From Schaedlerella glycyrrhizinilytica_A (GTDB lineage Bacteria; Bacillota; Clostridia; Lachnospirales; Lachnospiraceae), in assembly GCF_042852765.1 (NCBI RefSeq), contig NZ_AP031414.1: a stretch of DNA of 64,000 bases; one strand, 5' to 3'. The notes under the pieces were generated by a model that saw nothing but the letters and a program-made list of their open reading frames with translations, did no database searches and was not told the origin of the DNA. Position 1 is the stretch's first letter. Each line of letters begins with the position of its first letter. Positions 9,506 to 17,719 of the stretch are shown piece by piece. The position numbers and the translations under genes are program-made.

Positions 9506-10733
9506 GATTTTCTTCTCCTTTTTGTTTTTTCCCTTTTGTATTACGATATTCGCTTGGCGACATCCCTTCTTGTTTCTGAAAACAAGTGTAAAAATAACTT
9601 CGATTTCCAAATGCAAGGCTGTCACTTATTTTTTGAATACTCTCATTTGTGCTTGTCAGCATCACTTTTGCCTGCTCGATCTTTTCCTGTAAAATATACT
9701 CTTTTACACTGATCCCCATTTCTTTTTTAAACTTATGCGAAAAATAATATTCCGCATACCCCGATCGATCTGCCAGTGTTTTCACGGAAATCATTTCCGA
9801 AAGATGCCCTTTGATATATTCGCAGCAATTACGGATCGGATCGGAAATATTCGGATTCTTTCTGCTTTCCCTCACTCTTCCCACATAATCTTCCATCATC
9901 TGCGAACAAAGTTTTGACGTATCTGCCATCGACTGACATTCTTCGATTTTCTGCGCATAGTAATCATTTAGGTTATATGCGATTTCCGGGGAAAGACCGC
10001 CTTGCATACTGGCTCGAGAACAGATTGTCAACAGGACGATCGAATTGTTCTTATGGTACCGAAGTGTATCCCCGTAATCCACCTTCATTCCGGAACTCAT
10101 CGAAGAAGATGCGTTCAACATTTCTTTATACTGTGGACTTCCCTCCCGGATCATCCGCCACAGATTCTGTTCTGCCTCCCAGATTCCGAAATGTTTTTCT
10201 GAACTGCCGAACAGCGGCTCTGTCTCATCTCCCGGAAAAATATTTACAACCTCTATATCATCAAGAGAAATCCGCTTTCCGTTCAGTGCATATTCCATCA
10301 TCACCGCTTCCTGCCGCAATGTATTGAACGGAATGATCGGAATCCCCTCAAATGTCCGAAACAAACGTGTTCGAAGAGAAACGGAAAGATTATAAACTTC
10401 CAATTTTTTTCGTAAGATCAAAAGACTGTCCCGCCCACTGTAAATCGGTCCGATATAGTAAACAGACTGTACTTCCTCTTCCGCTCTTTCAAATCCGGCA
10501 AGCCAGAGCAGATTATTCCCTGCCTCTAAAATCACCGGATTCCACTTCTTCTCTGTCTCTCGTTTTTTCAGAAGTGACTCCAATCCGACATACGAGAAAA
10601 AATCACCCGAAAACAGTTCATTATTCCAATTTGTTTCAATCAAATGATACTCTTTGTCATACTGCCAAAAATGGAGCTCATAGTTGCAGTTGAGCAATTC
10701 TAAAAAAAATCGGATCTTCTCTTTTCGTTTCAA
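9498..10733 (-). CDS. AraC-family transcriptional regulator (TTG start)
   Basis: This 411-residue protein has a non-cupin N-terminal half of about 300 residues (ELHFWQYDKEYHLIETNW, a small-ligand or sensor-like domain seen in many Clostridia AraC proteins). A C-terminal AraC double helix-turn-helix follows (ISVKTLADRSGYAEYYFSHK, then IQKISDSLAFGNRSYFYTCF, ending GMSPSEYR). The first in-frame initiation codon is TTG at 10733 with GGGAGG about 9 nt upstream; no ATG occurs near that end, so a TTG start is inferred. It is encoded inside the operon it most likely controls, with the symporter downstream and the HPr-like gene upstream. A plausible target is the repeat-rich region at 12444-12559. Activator function is usual for the family but unproven here. 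Confidence 0.88.
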   Translation of the reverse strand: MKRKEKIRFFLELLNCNYELHFWQYDKEYHLIETNWNNELFSGDFFSYVGLESLLKKRETEKKWNPVILEAGNNLLWLAGFERAEEEVQSVYYIGPIYSGRDSLLILRKKLEVYNLSVSLRTRLFRTFEGIPIIPFNTLRQEAVMMEYALNGKRISLDDIEVVNIFPGDETEPLFGSSEKHFGIWEAEQNLWRMIREGSPQYKEMLNASSSMSSGMKVDYGDTLRYHKNNSIVLLTICSRASMQGGLSPEIAYNLNDYYAQKIEECQSMADTSKLCSQMMEDYVGRVRESRKNPNISDPIRNCCEYIKGHLSEMISVKTLADRSGYAEYYFSHKFKKEMGISVKEYILQEKIEQAKVMLTSTNESIQKISDSLAFGNRSYFYTCFQKQEGMSPSEYRNTKGKKQKGEENHE

Positions 10734-10758
10734 TCCCTCTCACCTCCCGGCGTTTTGA

Positions 10759-11004
10759 TCAGACTGCCTTATATTTCACAAGAATCTCGTAATCATGTTC
10801 TCCCGTTCCTCGGACCACCGCATCTTCTAATGCTTCCGGATGTTCGGAAAGAGAAAGCAAAATAAACTGACATAAAGTAGATTTTAACGAAAGCTGATCT
10901 CCGTCCAACGTTTCAAACCAGACTTCGTTTTCACATTTCTTTGCATCTTCCAGAAAGTTTTTCACATTCATCTTGTCGGAATATGTAAATTTAAATTCCT
11001 TCAT
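10759..11004 (-). CDS. Small HPr-like protein without the active-site histidine
   Basis: This 81-residue soluble protein begins MKEFKFTYSDKMNVKNFLED. The pattern of a beta strand, the helix LEDAKKCENEVWFE and then GDQLSLKSTLCQFILLS resembles the phosphocarrier HPr (strand, helix 1, then the DGKEVNAKS-like turn and helix 2). Where HPr has GIHARPA with its phosphorylatable His15, this protein has KMNVKNF. If it has the HPr fold it therefore cannot carry phosphate in the normal way. The start at 11004 has AGGAAG upstream; the longer open frame reaches into the GH1 gene. It sits between GH1 and the AraC regulator in the same operon, so a regulatory or allosteric partner role is imaginable. The similarity was judged by eye only. 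Confidence 0.45.
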   Translation of the reverse strand: MKEFKFTYSDKMNVKNFLEDAKKCENEVWFETLDGDQLSLKSTLCQFILLSLSEHPEALEDAVVRGTGEHDYEILVKYKAV

Positions 11005-11017
11005 ACTTCCACTTCCT

Positions 11018-12328
11018 TTACCGATAACTTCCCAGATAATAAAAACTTTCTTTCGGCATTCGCTTCTGACTGCTTCTGTCAACTGCGATCAGTCCGAATG
11101 TCATCGAATATCCTTTCTGCCATTCGAAATTATCCATCAAACTCCAATAGCAATACCCTTTCACCGGAATCCCGTCTTCGATACAATTCTGTACTCCTTG
11201 CAGCGCTTTTTCAATAAATGCCACTCTGCGCGTATCGTCTGAAACTGCGATTCCATTTTCTGTAACAAGAAGATTTCCCTTGAACGTTTCTGCTACCTTT
11301 CGGATGACATGTTCCAATGCTTCCGGATAGACTTCATAATCCATCTGCGTCAGTTCTGCCCCTTCCGGAGCTGCCATCCGTCCTTCTTTTCCGAATTGAG
11401 AACGAGTATAATTCTGCACGCCCAAAAAGTCGTCTTCTTCTATGTATGGAAGATAATGTAAAAATTCATCCTCCCATTCTTTTGCCGCAAAGACTTCTCC
11501 GCCTTTTTCTGCCACCTGAATGTCATGTAAAGATAAGGTCAATCCGACCTGTATTTCCGGATGCAGTTCTTTGATCGCACGTTTTGCCGCCTGATGCACT
11601 TCCAACACAAGAAGATCGCCTTCTTTTGTTCGCATGGAAGTGAAATTCTCTACTTTCTCGACACCAAACACTTTTTTATTTTCTTCTGCCTGTGCCTTTT
11701 GACTTTCCAGCATCTTCTGGAGATTCATTCCCATCTGAACCGTTCCGTCCGTCTTCTCTCCTGTTTCGGTACTCGCTGCACCTGCCGACTGCATCTGTGC
11801 CATCATCATTTTTTTATAACGTTCGGCGATCCCGGCAATCTGCAATCCAATATTCGCCTCATTGATCGTACAGACATAATGCAGTTCATCTCCCAATTTT
11901 TCCATCACATAGCGGACATATTTTTCAAAATCTCCTACAATGCTTTTGGCTTCCCATCCGCCTTTTGAGATCACCCATACCGGACTGGAAAAATGATGCA
12001 GTGTAACAATCGGCTCAATCCCATGCTCCTTACAGCACCGGATGACTTTGCGGTAATGTTCAACCTCCTGTTCGTCAAACATCCCTTCTTTTGGTTCAAT
12101 CCGAGCCCACTCCAATGAAAATCGATATGCGTTCATTCCGGCTTTCTCCATCAGACAAATATCTTCTTCATATCGGTGATAGTGATCGACCGCATCCAAT
12201 GACGGCTCTGCGTATGCAGTGTATTCCATCTGCTCCATCGCCCAGCAATCACTGTTCGTATTGTTTCCTTCTACTTGATGCGCCGCAGTTGCCGCACCCA
12301 AAAGGAAACTTTTTTCAAATTTTTTCAT
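11018..12328 (-). CDS. Glycoside hydrolase family 1 (beta-glucosidase/6-phospho-beta-glucosidase-type)
   Basis: This 436-residue GH1 enzyme lacks a signal peptide. The N-terminal FLLGAATAAHQVEGN is the classic GH1 opening. The acid/base lies in CTINEANIGL (family TFNEP, here NEA), and the nucleophile in LLVTENGIAVSDD. YCYWSLMDNFEW and the following GYSMTFGLIAVD are the aglycone-side C-terminal signature. Between the acid/base strand and the next barrel strand is a Met/Gln-rich stretch (KKMMMAQMQSAG through about 60 residues, including KMLESQKAQAEENKK) that looks like an inserted helical segment. The start at 12328 is supported by GAGGAGG. It is the first gene of the operon, downstream of the likely AraC-controlled promoter. 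Substrate specificity (phospho or non-phospho) cannot be decided. Confidence 0.87.
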   Translation of the reverse strand: MKKFEKSFLLGAATAAHQVEGNNTNSDCWAMEQMEYTAYAEPSLDAVDHYHRYEEDICLMEKAGMNAYRFSLEWARIEPKEGMFDEQEVEHYRKVIRCCKEHGIEPIVTLHHFSSPVWVISKGGWEAKSIVGDFEKYVRYVMEKLGDELHYVCTINEANIGLQIAGIAERYKKMMMAQMQSAGAASTETGEKTDGTVQMGMNLQKMLESQKAQAEENKKVFGVEKVENFTSMRTKEGDLLVLEVHQAAKRAIKELHPEIQVGLTLSLHDIQVAEKGGEVFAAKEWEDEFLHYLPYIEEDDFLGVQNYTRSQFGKEGRMAAPEGAELTQMDYEVYPEALEHVIRKVAETFKGNLLVTENGIAVSDDTRRVAFIEKALQGVQNCIEDGIPVKGYCYWSLMDNFEWQKGYSMTFGLIAVDRSSQKRMPKESFYYLGSYR

Positions 12329-12443
12329 GAAAAACCTCCTCATTCCAATATTTTCTGTCTGTATCATATCGAAAATCAGCTTTTTATGCGTTTATTTTTT
12401 CGTTTTTATGTTTCTATATTCACTATGTTTTACTTTTGAATTA

Positions 12444-12559
12444 ATAATAGAACATTTTCACGAATAAAGAAACCTATCTTTCTTAGAAAATCATGTAAAA
12501 TATTCTTTGGAAAATCGTGTAAAATCTTCCTTATAAAAACAGATTTCGAACATGATTTT
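12444..12559. promoter_or_regulatory. Divergent control region with repeated AAAATCRTGT element
   Basis: Between the leftward glycosidase operon and the rightward isomerase gene, AAAATCATGT (12487-12496) recurs as AAAATCGTGT (12511-12520), exactly 24 bp apart. It recurs again in inverted form as ACATGATTTT (12550-12559). A leftward -10 (TATTAT, complement of 12444-12449) has only a poor -35 17 bp upstream (TTTCTT). The direct repeats sit just upstream of it, an arrangement expected of an AraC-type activated promoter. A rightward TATAAA at about 12532-12537 could serve the isomerase. The binding protein is inferred. Confidence 0.5.
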
Positions 12560-12595
12560 AGAAAATAGAATTAAGAAAGTGAGTGACGATATTTT

Positions 12596-13447
12596 ATGAT
12601 ATATACAGGTGTACAGCAGATCATGCTCGGATCTGTCTGCAAAACAGAAGCACAGACAAAAGAAACGTTAAAACATATCAAACAAGCCGGATACGACGGA
12701 ATTGAGCTCAACGGATTTATGATCCGCCCCACGCCATTTGTTGTACGGATGCTGACCAAATTTGCCGGAATGCCGGTCGGAAAAGGCGGAAAATACAACT
12801 GGAAAGAACTGCTTTCGGAAGCCGGACTTCGTACCATTGCAATCCACGAAGATCTCGGTTCTATCCAGCGCGATCCTGATATGATCATAAAGGAAGCAAA
12901 CGAATTTCAGACAAACCACATTGTCATCACCGGAATGTATCGCTTTGACTATTCCGATAAGAACGCAGTCTGCAAACTGGCTGCGGATCTGAACCATTCC
13001 GCAGAAGAATTAAAAAAATCCGGCATCCGACTTTCCTACCACAATCACAACTGTGAATTTCGAAAAGTCGAACCCGGGTTGACTGCATATGAACTTTTGA
13101 TTCGGGAAACCGATCCCGAACTTGTAGGATTCGAATTTGATTCTTATTGGCCAACCGAAGCCGGAGTTTCTGCCCTTGACCTTATGAAACGTCTCGGTTC
13201 CCGAATGAAACTCTATCATATCACAGACCGCGGCACAAGAATCACCGGACCTTCCATGACGCCGATCCTCACATCCGACAGCGTGGAATTAGGCGATGGA
13301 AACATGAATCTAACCGCATTGATCAAACAGGCAAAATCGGTTAATGTGGATGCTGTGATTCTTGAGACACACAAAAACTGGATCGACAAATCTCCGGTAA
13401 AATCATTGGAACGAAGTGCTGAATATTTGAGACAGTGTTCGCTTTAA
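12596..13447 (+). CDS. Sugar phosphate isomerase/epimerase family TIM-barrel protein
   Basis: This 283-residue protein has the AP-endonuclease-2-like TIM barrel fold. Visible signatures are IKQAGYDGIELNGF (barrel strand 1-2), GIRLSYHNHNCEF with metal-ligand histidines, and VGFEFDSYWPTEAG (Glu/Asp ligands). MKLYHITDRG and VDAVILETHKNW (Glu ligand) complete the set. Such proteins bind Mn2+ or Mg2+ and isomerise or epimerise sugars or 2-ketoses, and some act on inositols. It is transcribed divergently from the glycosidase operon and shares its control region, so it is probably a co-regulated step in handling the released sugar. A strong hairpin follows the stop. The exact substrate is unknown. 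It could also belong to the 3-dehydroshikimate or oxidoreductase-partner subgroups, which share the fold. Confidence 0.82.
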   Translation: MIYTGVQQIMLGSVCKTEAQTKETLKHIKQAGYDGIELNGFMIRPTPFVVRMLTKFAGMPVGKGGKYNWKELLSEAGLRTIAIHEDLGSIQRDPDMIIKEANEFQTNHIVITGMYRFDYSDKNAVCKLAADLNHSAEELKKSGIRLSYHNHNCEFRKVEPGLTAYELLIRETDPELVGFEFDSYWPTEAGVSALDLMKRLGSRMKLYHITDRGTRITGPSMTPILTSDSVELGDGNMNLTALIKQAKSVNVDAVILETHKNWIDKSPVKSLERSAEYLRQCSL

Positions 13448-13449
13448 AA

Positions 13450-13493
13450 AACAGGGACGGGTGTAACTCATGCAAGTCACACTCGTCCCTGTT
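13450..13493. terminator. Bidirectional intrinsic terminator
   Basis: AACAGGGACGGGTGT (left arm from 13450) pairs with ACACTCGTCCCTGTT, and T/A runs flank both sides. It can end the rightward isomerase and the leftward VapD-like operon. Confidence 0.85.
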
Positions 13494-13498
13494 TTCTT

Positions 13499-13837
13499 TT
13501 ACATCATATCCGGTTCCGGTACTACATCATCAAATAACTGCATTAAATCATGATCTGTCCCGATATTTGTCACCTCAAAATGATTTAAACATTGCGGCAA
13601 CCATGAAAACTCTTCTCCCATTTCTCGAATCAAATCAAAAATCTCCAAATCTGTCGTCTTATATTTCGAGTGATAGCCTGAATATTGTTCATGCGAAAAA
13701 TCTCGTTGAACCAGATAATCGCGTATCTTCCTATATGCACCATTCGGATTCAACTCTGAAAAATATTCTTTCAAATTTTTTATACGTAAATCAAAATACA
13801 GTGCCTTAAAATATCTCACTTCACTTTTTTCCTTCAT
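13499..13837 (-). CDS. VapD-like protein (Cas2-fold RNase candidate)
   Basis: This 112-residue protein reads VRYFKALYFDLRIKNLKEYF at the start. NGAYRKIRDYLVQRDF, a short strand (YSGYHSKYKT) and then DLEIFDLIREMGEEFSWLPQC follow. This ferredoxin-like order, with FDL after the first strand and the AY.KIR helix, is what I expect of VapD, a Cas2-like endoribonuclease. VapD proteins act as toxins in several bacteria. The gene overlaps the upstream gene by 4 nt (ATGA), showing translational coupling, and a strong terminator follows. The first Asp (in YFDLRI) is the residue implicated in catalysis in the family. The assignment rests on pattern alone, so moderate confidence is appropriate. Confidence 0.55.
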   Translation of the reverse strand: MKEKSEVRYFKALYFDLRIKNLKEYFSELNPNGAYRKIRDYLVQRDFSHEQYSGYHSKYKTTDLEIFDLIREMGEEFSWLPQCLNHFEVTNIGTDHDLMQLFDDVVPEPDMM

Positions 13838-14169
13838 GCTGCACTCATCTTCTTCGTATAATGATACAAAACATCCTCTGCAACAAAATCTTCTTCATTC
13901 GCGCCGTCATCACTGTTGTACCATATCCATCTGGTTACATAATCCATAAACCATACTTTTTCTTTTAAAGAAGTAATAATGCTTCCAAATGCACCATAAT
14001 CTTTCGGATTTCCATTTCCAACAAAACAAAGTGTCCCATCCGGCTGTACAATTTTGTTCAAACTGTATCTGGAAAATGCTGACTCTAATGCCTGATAAAT
14101 ACGCTCCGCCTGATATTTCCGGTCTGCTTCAATTTTACTTTCATCCATTTTTATTTCTAATTTCAACAT
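13834..14169 (-). CDS. Hypothetical partner of VapD-like protein (possible antitoxin)
   Basis: This is a 111-residue protein I do not recognise. It begins MLKLEIKMDESKIEADRKYQAERIYQALES, with charged helical character, then becomes more beta-like (GTLCFVGNGNPKDYG, KVWFMDYVTRWIWYN) and ends acidic (DDGANEEDFVAEDVLYHY). The start at 14169 has AGGAGAGG 7-9 nt upstream; an earlier in-frame ATG overlaps that site. It is first in a two-gene unit with the VapD-like gene, whose start overlaps its stop by 4 nt. Upstream small genes paired with VapD often encode antitoxins, so that role is an inference. No DNA-binding motif is evident, and the protein could instead be a scaffold or an unrelated conserved protein. 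Confidence 0.5.
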   Translation of the reverse strand: MLKLEIKMDESKIEADRKYQAERIYQALESAFSRYSLNKIVQPDGTLCFVGNGNPKDYGAFGSIITSLKEKVWFMDYVTRWIWYNSDDGANEEDFVAEDVLYHYTKKMSAA

Positions 14170-14287
14170 AACTATCCTCTCCTTCATTTTACAAAGCAGC
14201 CTGCAATTCCCCTATATTTTATTATAGAAGATCATACACCTTTTTCAATCCTCTTTTTTATTTTTTATCCATAAAACAAGAAAAAAA

Positions 14288-14325
14288 CCGGGGAGCAGAT
14301 TTTCTACTTAAAATCTACTCCCCGG
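14288..14325 (-). terminator. Intrinsic terminator of type III glutamine synthetase gene
   Basis: CCGGGGAG with CAGATTTT (from 14288) pairs with AAAATCTACTCCCCGG to 14325. In the leftward direction it is followed by a run of T (complement of 14281-14287). It lies 38 nt beyond the glnA stop. Confidence 0.88.
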
Positions 14326-14362
14326 TCTTAGATCTCTTTTCCGTGCATTCTCTCTCAACTTT

Positions 14363-16477
14363 TTAAACTTCGAAAATCAGATCACCATAAGACGGCATCG
14401 GCCATACTTCTTTATCAATGATCATCTCCAACTTATCGATCGGCGCTCTCAACGCTTCCATTGCCGGAACGACATCGGAATGATAGAAGTTCGCCTGCTC
14501 CGGACCTTCTTCTTTTCCGGCAGCCTCTTCCGTCAGCTTCACAAGTATCTGAAGCGCCTCTTTCGTCTCTTTCAAAAGCGCCGATACTTCATTCAGGATC
14601 TCCATCTGTACGCTTGCATCCGCGCCCGCCGCTTTCACCGAATTGATCGTATCCGCAAGTGTCTTCGTGTAACCGATAAATGCCGGAACAAACTGCTTGC
14701 TCGCCATGTCGATCATCGTACGCGCCTCAATATTGATCGCTTTCGCATAAGCTTCATACTGGATCTCCGCACGGGATTCCAGCTCCGCTCTTGTAAAGAC
14801 ATTGAACCGTTCAAATAATTTCACGGCTTTCTCTGTCGTGATCGCCGGGATCGCTTCCACCATGGACTTGATGTTCGGAAGACCGCGGCGTTCAGCCTCT
14901 TTTACCCATTCTTCGGAATAACCGTTTCCATTGAAGACGATCGCCTGATTCTCTGTCGCGTATTCCTTGATCAGATCATGTACCGCCTTGTCAAAATCAT
15001 CTGCCTGTTCCAATACGTCGCAGGCTTCCGCAAATGCTTCCGCAACGATCGTATTCAGCACGATATTCGGGTTTGCAATGGAATCTCTCGATCCAACCAT
15101 GCGGAATTCAAATTTATTTCCCGTAAATGCGAACGGCGACGTTCTGTTTCTGTCCGTTGCGTCTTTGTACAGATCCGGTAGTGTTGTAACTCCGGTCTGC
15201 AAAGTGCCTCCTTTCAGACTGTGGGTTGCTTCTCCGGTACTGATCAGCTGTTCCAGAACATCTTCCAGCTGCTCGCCTAAGAATACCGAAATGATCGCCG
15301 GAGGCGCTTCGTTGGCTCCGAGTCTGTGATCGTTTCCCGGATCTGCCGCCGACTCACGGAGCAGATCTGCATATTGATTTACCGCTTTCAAAATACAGGT
15401 CAGCACAAGCAAAAACTGTGTGTTTTCATGCGGCGTCTTGCCCGGTTCCAGCATATTGATCCCGTCGTCCGTCACAAGCGACCAGTTGTTATGCTTTCCG
15501 GAACCATTGACTCCGGCAAACGGCTTCTCATGCAGCAGACACTTCATTCCATGCTGGCTCGCCACCCGCTTCAATGTCTGCATCACGATCTGATTGTGAT
15601 CCACCGCGATATTGACTTTCGTGTAGATCGGCGCCAGTTCATGCTGTGCCGGAGCCACCTCGTTATGCTGGGTCTTTGCGGAAACACCAACTTTCCAGAG
15701 TTCAATATTGACATCGCGCATAAACGCCGCGATCCGCTGGCGGATCGTGCCGAAATAATGATCGTCCAGTTCCTGTCCTTTCGGCGGCATTGCGCCGAAC
15801 AACGTTCTTCCGGCATAGATCAAGTCTTTTCTCTGCAAAAATTTCTCTGCATCCACAAGGAAATATTCCTGCTCGGCTCCGACAGACGGCGTTACTTTTC
15901 TGGATGTTGTATTCCCAAACAACCGGAGCAGACGCAAGGATTCCTTATCGATCGCCTCCATGGAACGAAGAAGCGGCGTCTTCTGGTCGAGCGCTTCACC
16001 GGTATAAGAACAAAATGCAGTCGGAATACAAAGTACCGCCCCCGATGCATCCTGTCTTACAAATGCCGGAGAAGTGCAATCCCATGCCGTATATCCTCTC
16101 GCCTCAAATGTAGCGCGCAGTCCGCCCGACGGAAAGGAAGACGCATCCGGCTCGCCTTTGATCAGTTCTTTTCCCGAGAAACTCATCAGCACCTTGCCGC
16201 TCGGCAGCGGTGCGGAAATAAAAGAATCATGCTTCTCGGCCGTCACTCCGGTCAACGGCAGAAACCAGTGCGTATAGTGAGTTGCCCCTTTCTCGATCGC
16301 CCACTCTTTCATCTCATGCGCGATCACATCAGCGGTCTCGAGATCGAGCTCTTTCCCCTCTTCAATGGTCTTTTTCAGATTCTTGTAAATCTTTTTCGGC
16401 AGACGTTCCTGCATCACCGTGTCATTGAATACATTTTCACCGAAAATATCCGTAACATTGATCAATTCTGTACCCAT
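14363..16477 (-). CDS. glnA: Glutamine synthetase type III
   Basis: This 704-residue enzyme makes glutamine from glutamate, ammonia and ATP. Its length and sequence mark the type III (GSIII/GlnN) class rather than the roughly 450-residue GSI. The N-terminal GSIII region runs from about 30 to 140 (FNDTVMQERLPKKIYKNLKK, THYTHWFLPLTG), followed by EKHDSFIS. VGAEQEYFLVDAEKF (metal Glu ligands), KTQHNEVAPAQHELAPIY and FAGVNGSGKHNNWSL (ATP/glutamate site) are intact, as is the NRTSPFAFTGNKFEFR region. The start at 16477 (MGTELINVTD) has AGAGGA upstream. It is monocistronic: the fba terminator lies ahead and a strong terminator follows. No GlnR box was identified with confidence. Confidence 0.95.
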   Translation of the reverse strand: MGTELINVTDIFGENVFNDTVMQERLPKKIYKNLKKTIEEGKELDLETADVIAHEMKEWAIEKGATHYTHWFLPLTGVTAEKHDSFISAPLPSGKVLMSFSGKELIKGEPDASSFPSGGLRATFEARGYTAWDCTSPAFVRQDASGAVLCIPTAFCSYTGEALDQKTPLLRSMEAIDKESLRLLRLFGNTTSRKVTPSVGAEQEYFLVDAEKFLQRKDLIYAGRTLFGAMPPKGQELDDHYFGTIRQRIAAFMRDVNIELWKVGVSAKTQHNEVAPAQHELAPIYTKVNIAVDHNQIVMQTLKRVASQHGMKCLLHEKPFAGVNGSGKHNNWSLVTDDGINMLEPGKTPHENTQFLLVLTCILKAVNQYADLLRESAADPGNDHRLGANEAPPAIISVFLGEQLEDVLEQLISTGEATHSLKGGTLQTGVTTLPDLYKDATDRNRTSPFAFTGNKFEFRMVGSRDSIANPNIVLNTIVAEAFAEACDVLEQADDFDKAVHDLIKEYATENQAIVFNGNGYSEEWVKEAERRGLPNIKSMVEAIPAITTEKAVKLFERFNVFTRAELESRAEIQYEAYAKAINIEARTMIDMASKQFVPAFIGYTKTLADTINSVKAAGADASVQMEILNEVSALLKETKEALQILVKLTEEAAGKEEGPEQANFYHSDVVPAMEALRAPIDKLEMIIDKEVWPMPSYGDLIFEV

Positions 16478-16536
16478 AGTCCATCCTCTCTTCTTCATAG
16501 CATTCACAGCAGATCAAAGACTGTTTTCTATGAAAA

Positions 16537-16567
16537 AAGGGTATTCCACTTAACTTGGAACACCCTT
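16537..16567 (-). terminator. Intrinsic terminator downstream of fba
   Basis: AAGGGTATTCCA (16537-16548) pairs with TGGAACACCCTT (16556-16567). In the leftward direction the stem is followed by a T-run (complement of 16533-16538). It separates fba from glnA. Confidence 0.8.
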
Positions 16568-16642
16568 GTTCTGCTTTTCGCTTGTCAGTATAGCGCAACA
16601 TTTTGAAAAACGCAAGTATAAATTTTAACAATTCACCTATAA

Positions 16643-17509
16643 TTATTCAGCTTTTCCGATAGATCCGAAAAGTTCCATCTTCTCTTTTACTGTTGCGATG
16701 ATCGCGTCTGCGCCCGGTTTCAGAAGTTTTCTAGGATCGAATCCTTTTCCCTCCAGATCTTTTCCAGCCTCAATGTACTTTCTTGTAGCTGCCGCGAAAG
16801 AAAGCTGACACTCTGTGTTCACGTTGATCTTTGCAACACCCAGATCGATCGCCTTTTTGATCATCTCTTCCGGAATTCCTGTACCGCCGTGAAGTACGAG
16901 CGGCATGTCGCCTGTCAGCTGCTGGATCGCATCCAGAGTCTCAAAGCTGAGTCCCTCCCAGTTTGCCGGATATTTTCCGTGGATGTTGCCGATTCCTGCT
17001 GCAAGGAAGTCAATTCCAAGATCAGCGATCATCTTACATTCGTTCGGGTCTGCGCATTCGCCTTTTCCTACAACGCCGTCTTCTTCTCCGCCGATGGATC
17101 CTACTTCTGCCTCGATTGACATATTGTTGTCGTGTGCGATCTTCACAAGTTCTTTTGTCTTCTCCACATTTTCTTCGATCGGATAATGGGAACCGTCAAA
17201 CATAATGGAGGAAAATCCTGCTTCCACACATTTCAAACATCCTTCGTAGCTGCCGTGATCTAAATGAAGCGCTACCGGAACTGTGATATTCAGTTCTTCG
17301 AGCATTCCGTTTACCATACCTACTACTGTTTTATATCCTGTCATATACTTTCCCGCACCCTCTGATACTCCAAGGATAACCGGTGATTTACACTCTTCTG
17401 CTGCTGTCAGGATTGCCTTTGTCCACTCAAGATTGTTGATGTTGAACTGTCCTACTGCGTAATGACCTGCTTTTGCTTTCTGGAGCATTTCTTTTGCTGA
17501 TACTAACAT
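16643..17509 (-). CDS. fba: Class II fructose-1,6-bisphosphate aldolase
   Basis: This 288-residue enzyme cleaves fructose-1,6-bisphosphate to DHAP and glyceraldehyde-3-phosphate in glycolysis. Class II metal-binding signatures are visible. VALHLDHGSYEGCLKC (about 80-95) has the Zn histidine and the catalytic Asp. SIMFDGSHYPIEEN is followed by EAEVGSIGGEEDGV. PLVLHGGTGIPEEMIKKAI (about 206-224) has a second His and the phosphate-binding Gly-rich loop, and KINVNTECQLSFA is the C-terminal site. The length fits the single-chain FbaA-type enzymes (about 285-310). The start codon follows AGGAGGAAACATT. It is a single gene with its own terminator, divergent from the amidase gene upstream. Confidence 0.95.
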   Translation of the reverse strand: MLVSAKEMLQKAKAGHYAVGQFNINNLEWTKAILTAAEECKSPVILGVSEGAGKYMTGYKTVVGMVNGMLEELNITVPVALHLDHGSYEGCLKCVEAGFSSIMFDGSHYPIEENVEKTKELVKIAHDNNMSIEAEVGSIGGEEDGVVGKGECADPNECKMIADLGIDFLAAGIGNIHGKYPANWEGLSFETLDAIQQLTGDMPLVLHGGTGIPEEMIKKAIDLGVAKINVNTECQLSFAAATRKYIEAGKDLEGKGFDPRKLLKPGADAIIATVKEKMELFGSIGKAE

Positions 17510-17719
17510 AATGTTTCCTCCTATTCTATGCTGCCGTGCCCCCTATTAGACACGGAAGTGTTTTCACTTGTTTTATTATAGACTATAAAATGAAAAAAGA
17601 CAATCGCGGTTTACGAGTTTTTTCATATACTGGTAGAAAGCGGCTGCTGTTTTCATCAAAACATAGGCAGGATGCATGCCTCTTGCGCCGCATATTTTAA
17701 AAAGAAAGGATCTGTAACT

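Noticed and set aside
12596..13447. Reading the isomerase and neighbours as a C-glycoside deglycosylation system
   Set aside because: Those loci usually also carry a Gfo/Idh/MocA oxidoreductase and a small CarB/DgpB-type subunit, and neither is seen here.
15326..16606. Open frame of 426 codons on the + strand
   Set aside because: It lies antisense to glutamine synthetase and has a Cys/Arg-rich composition with no recognisable motif.
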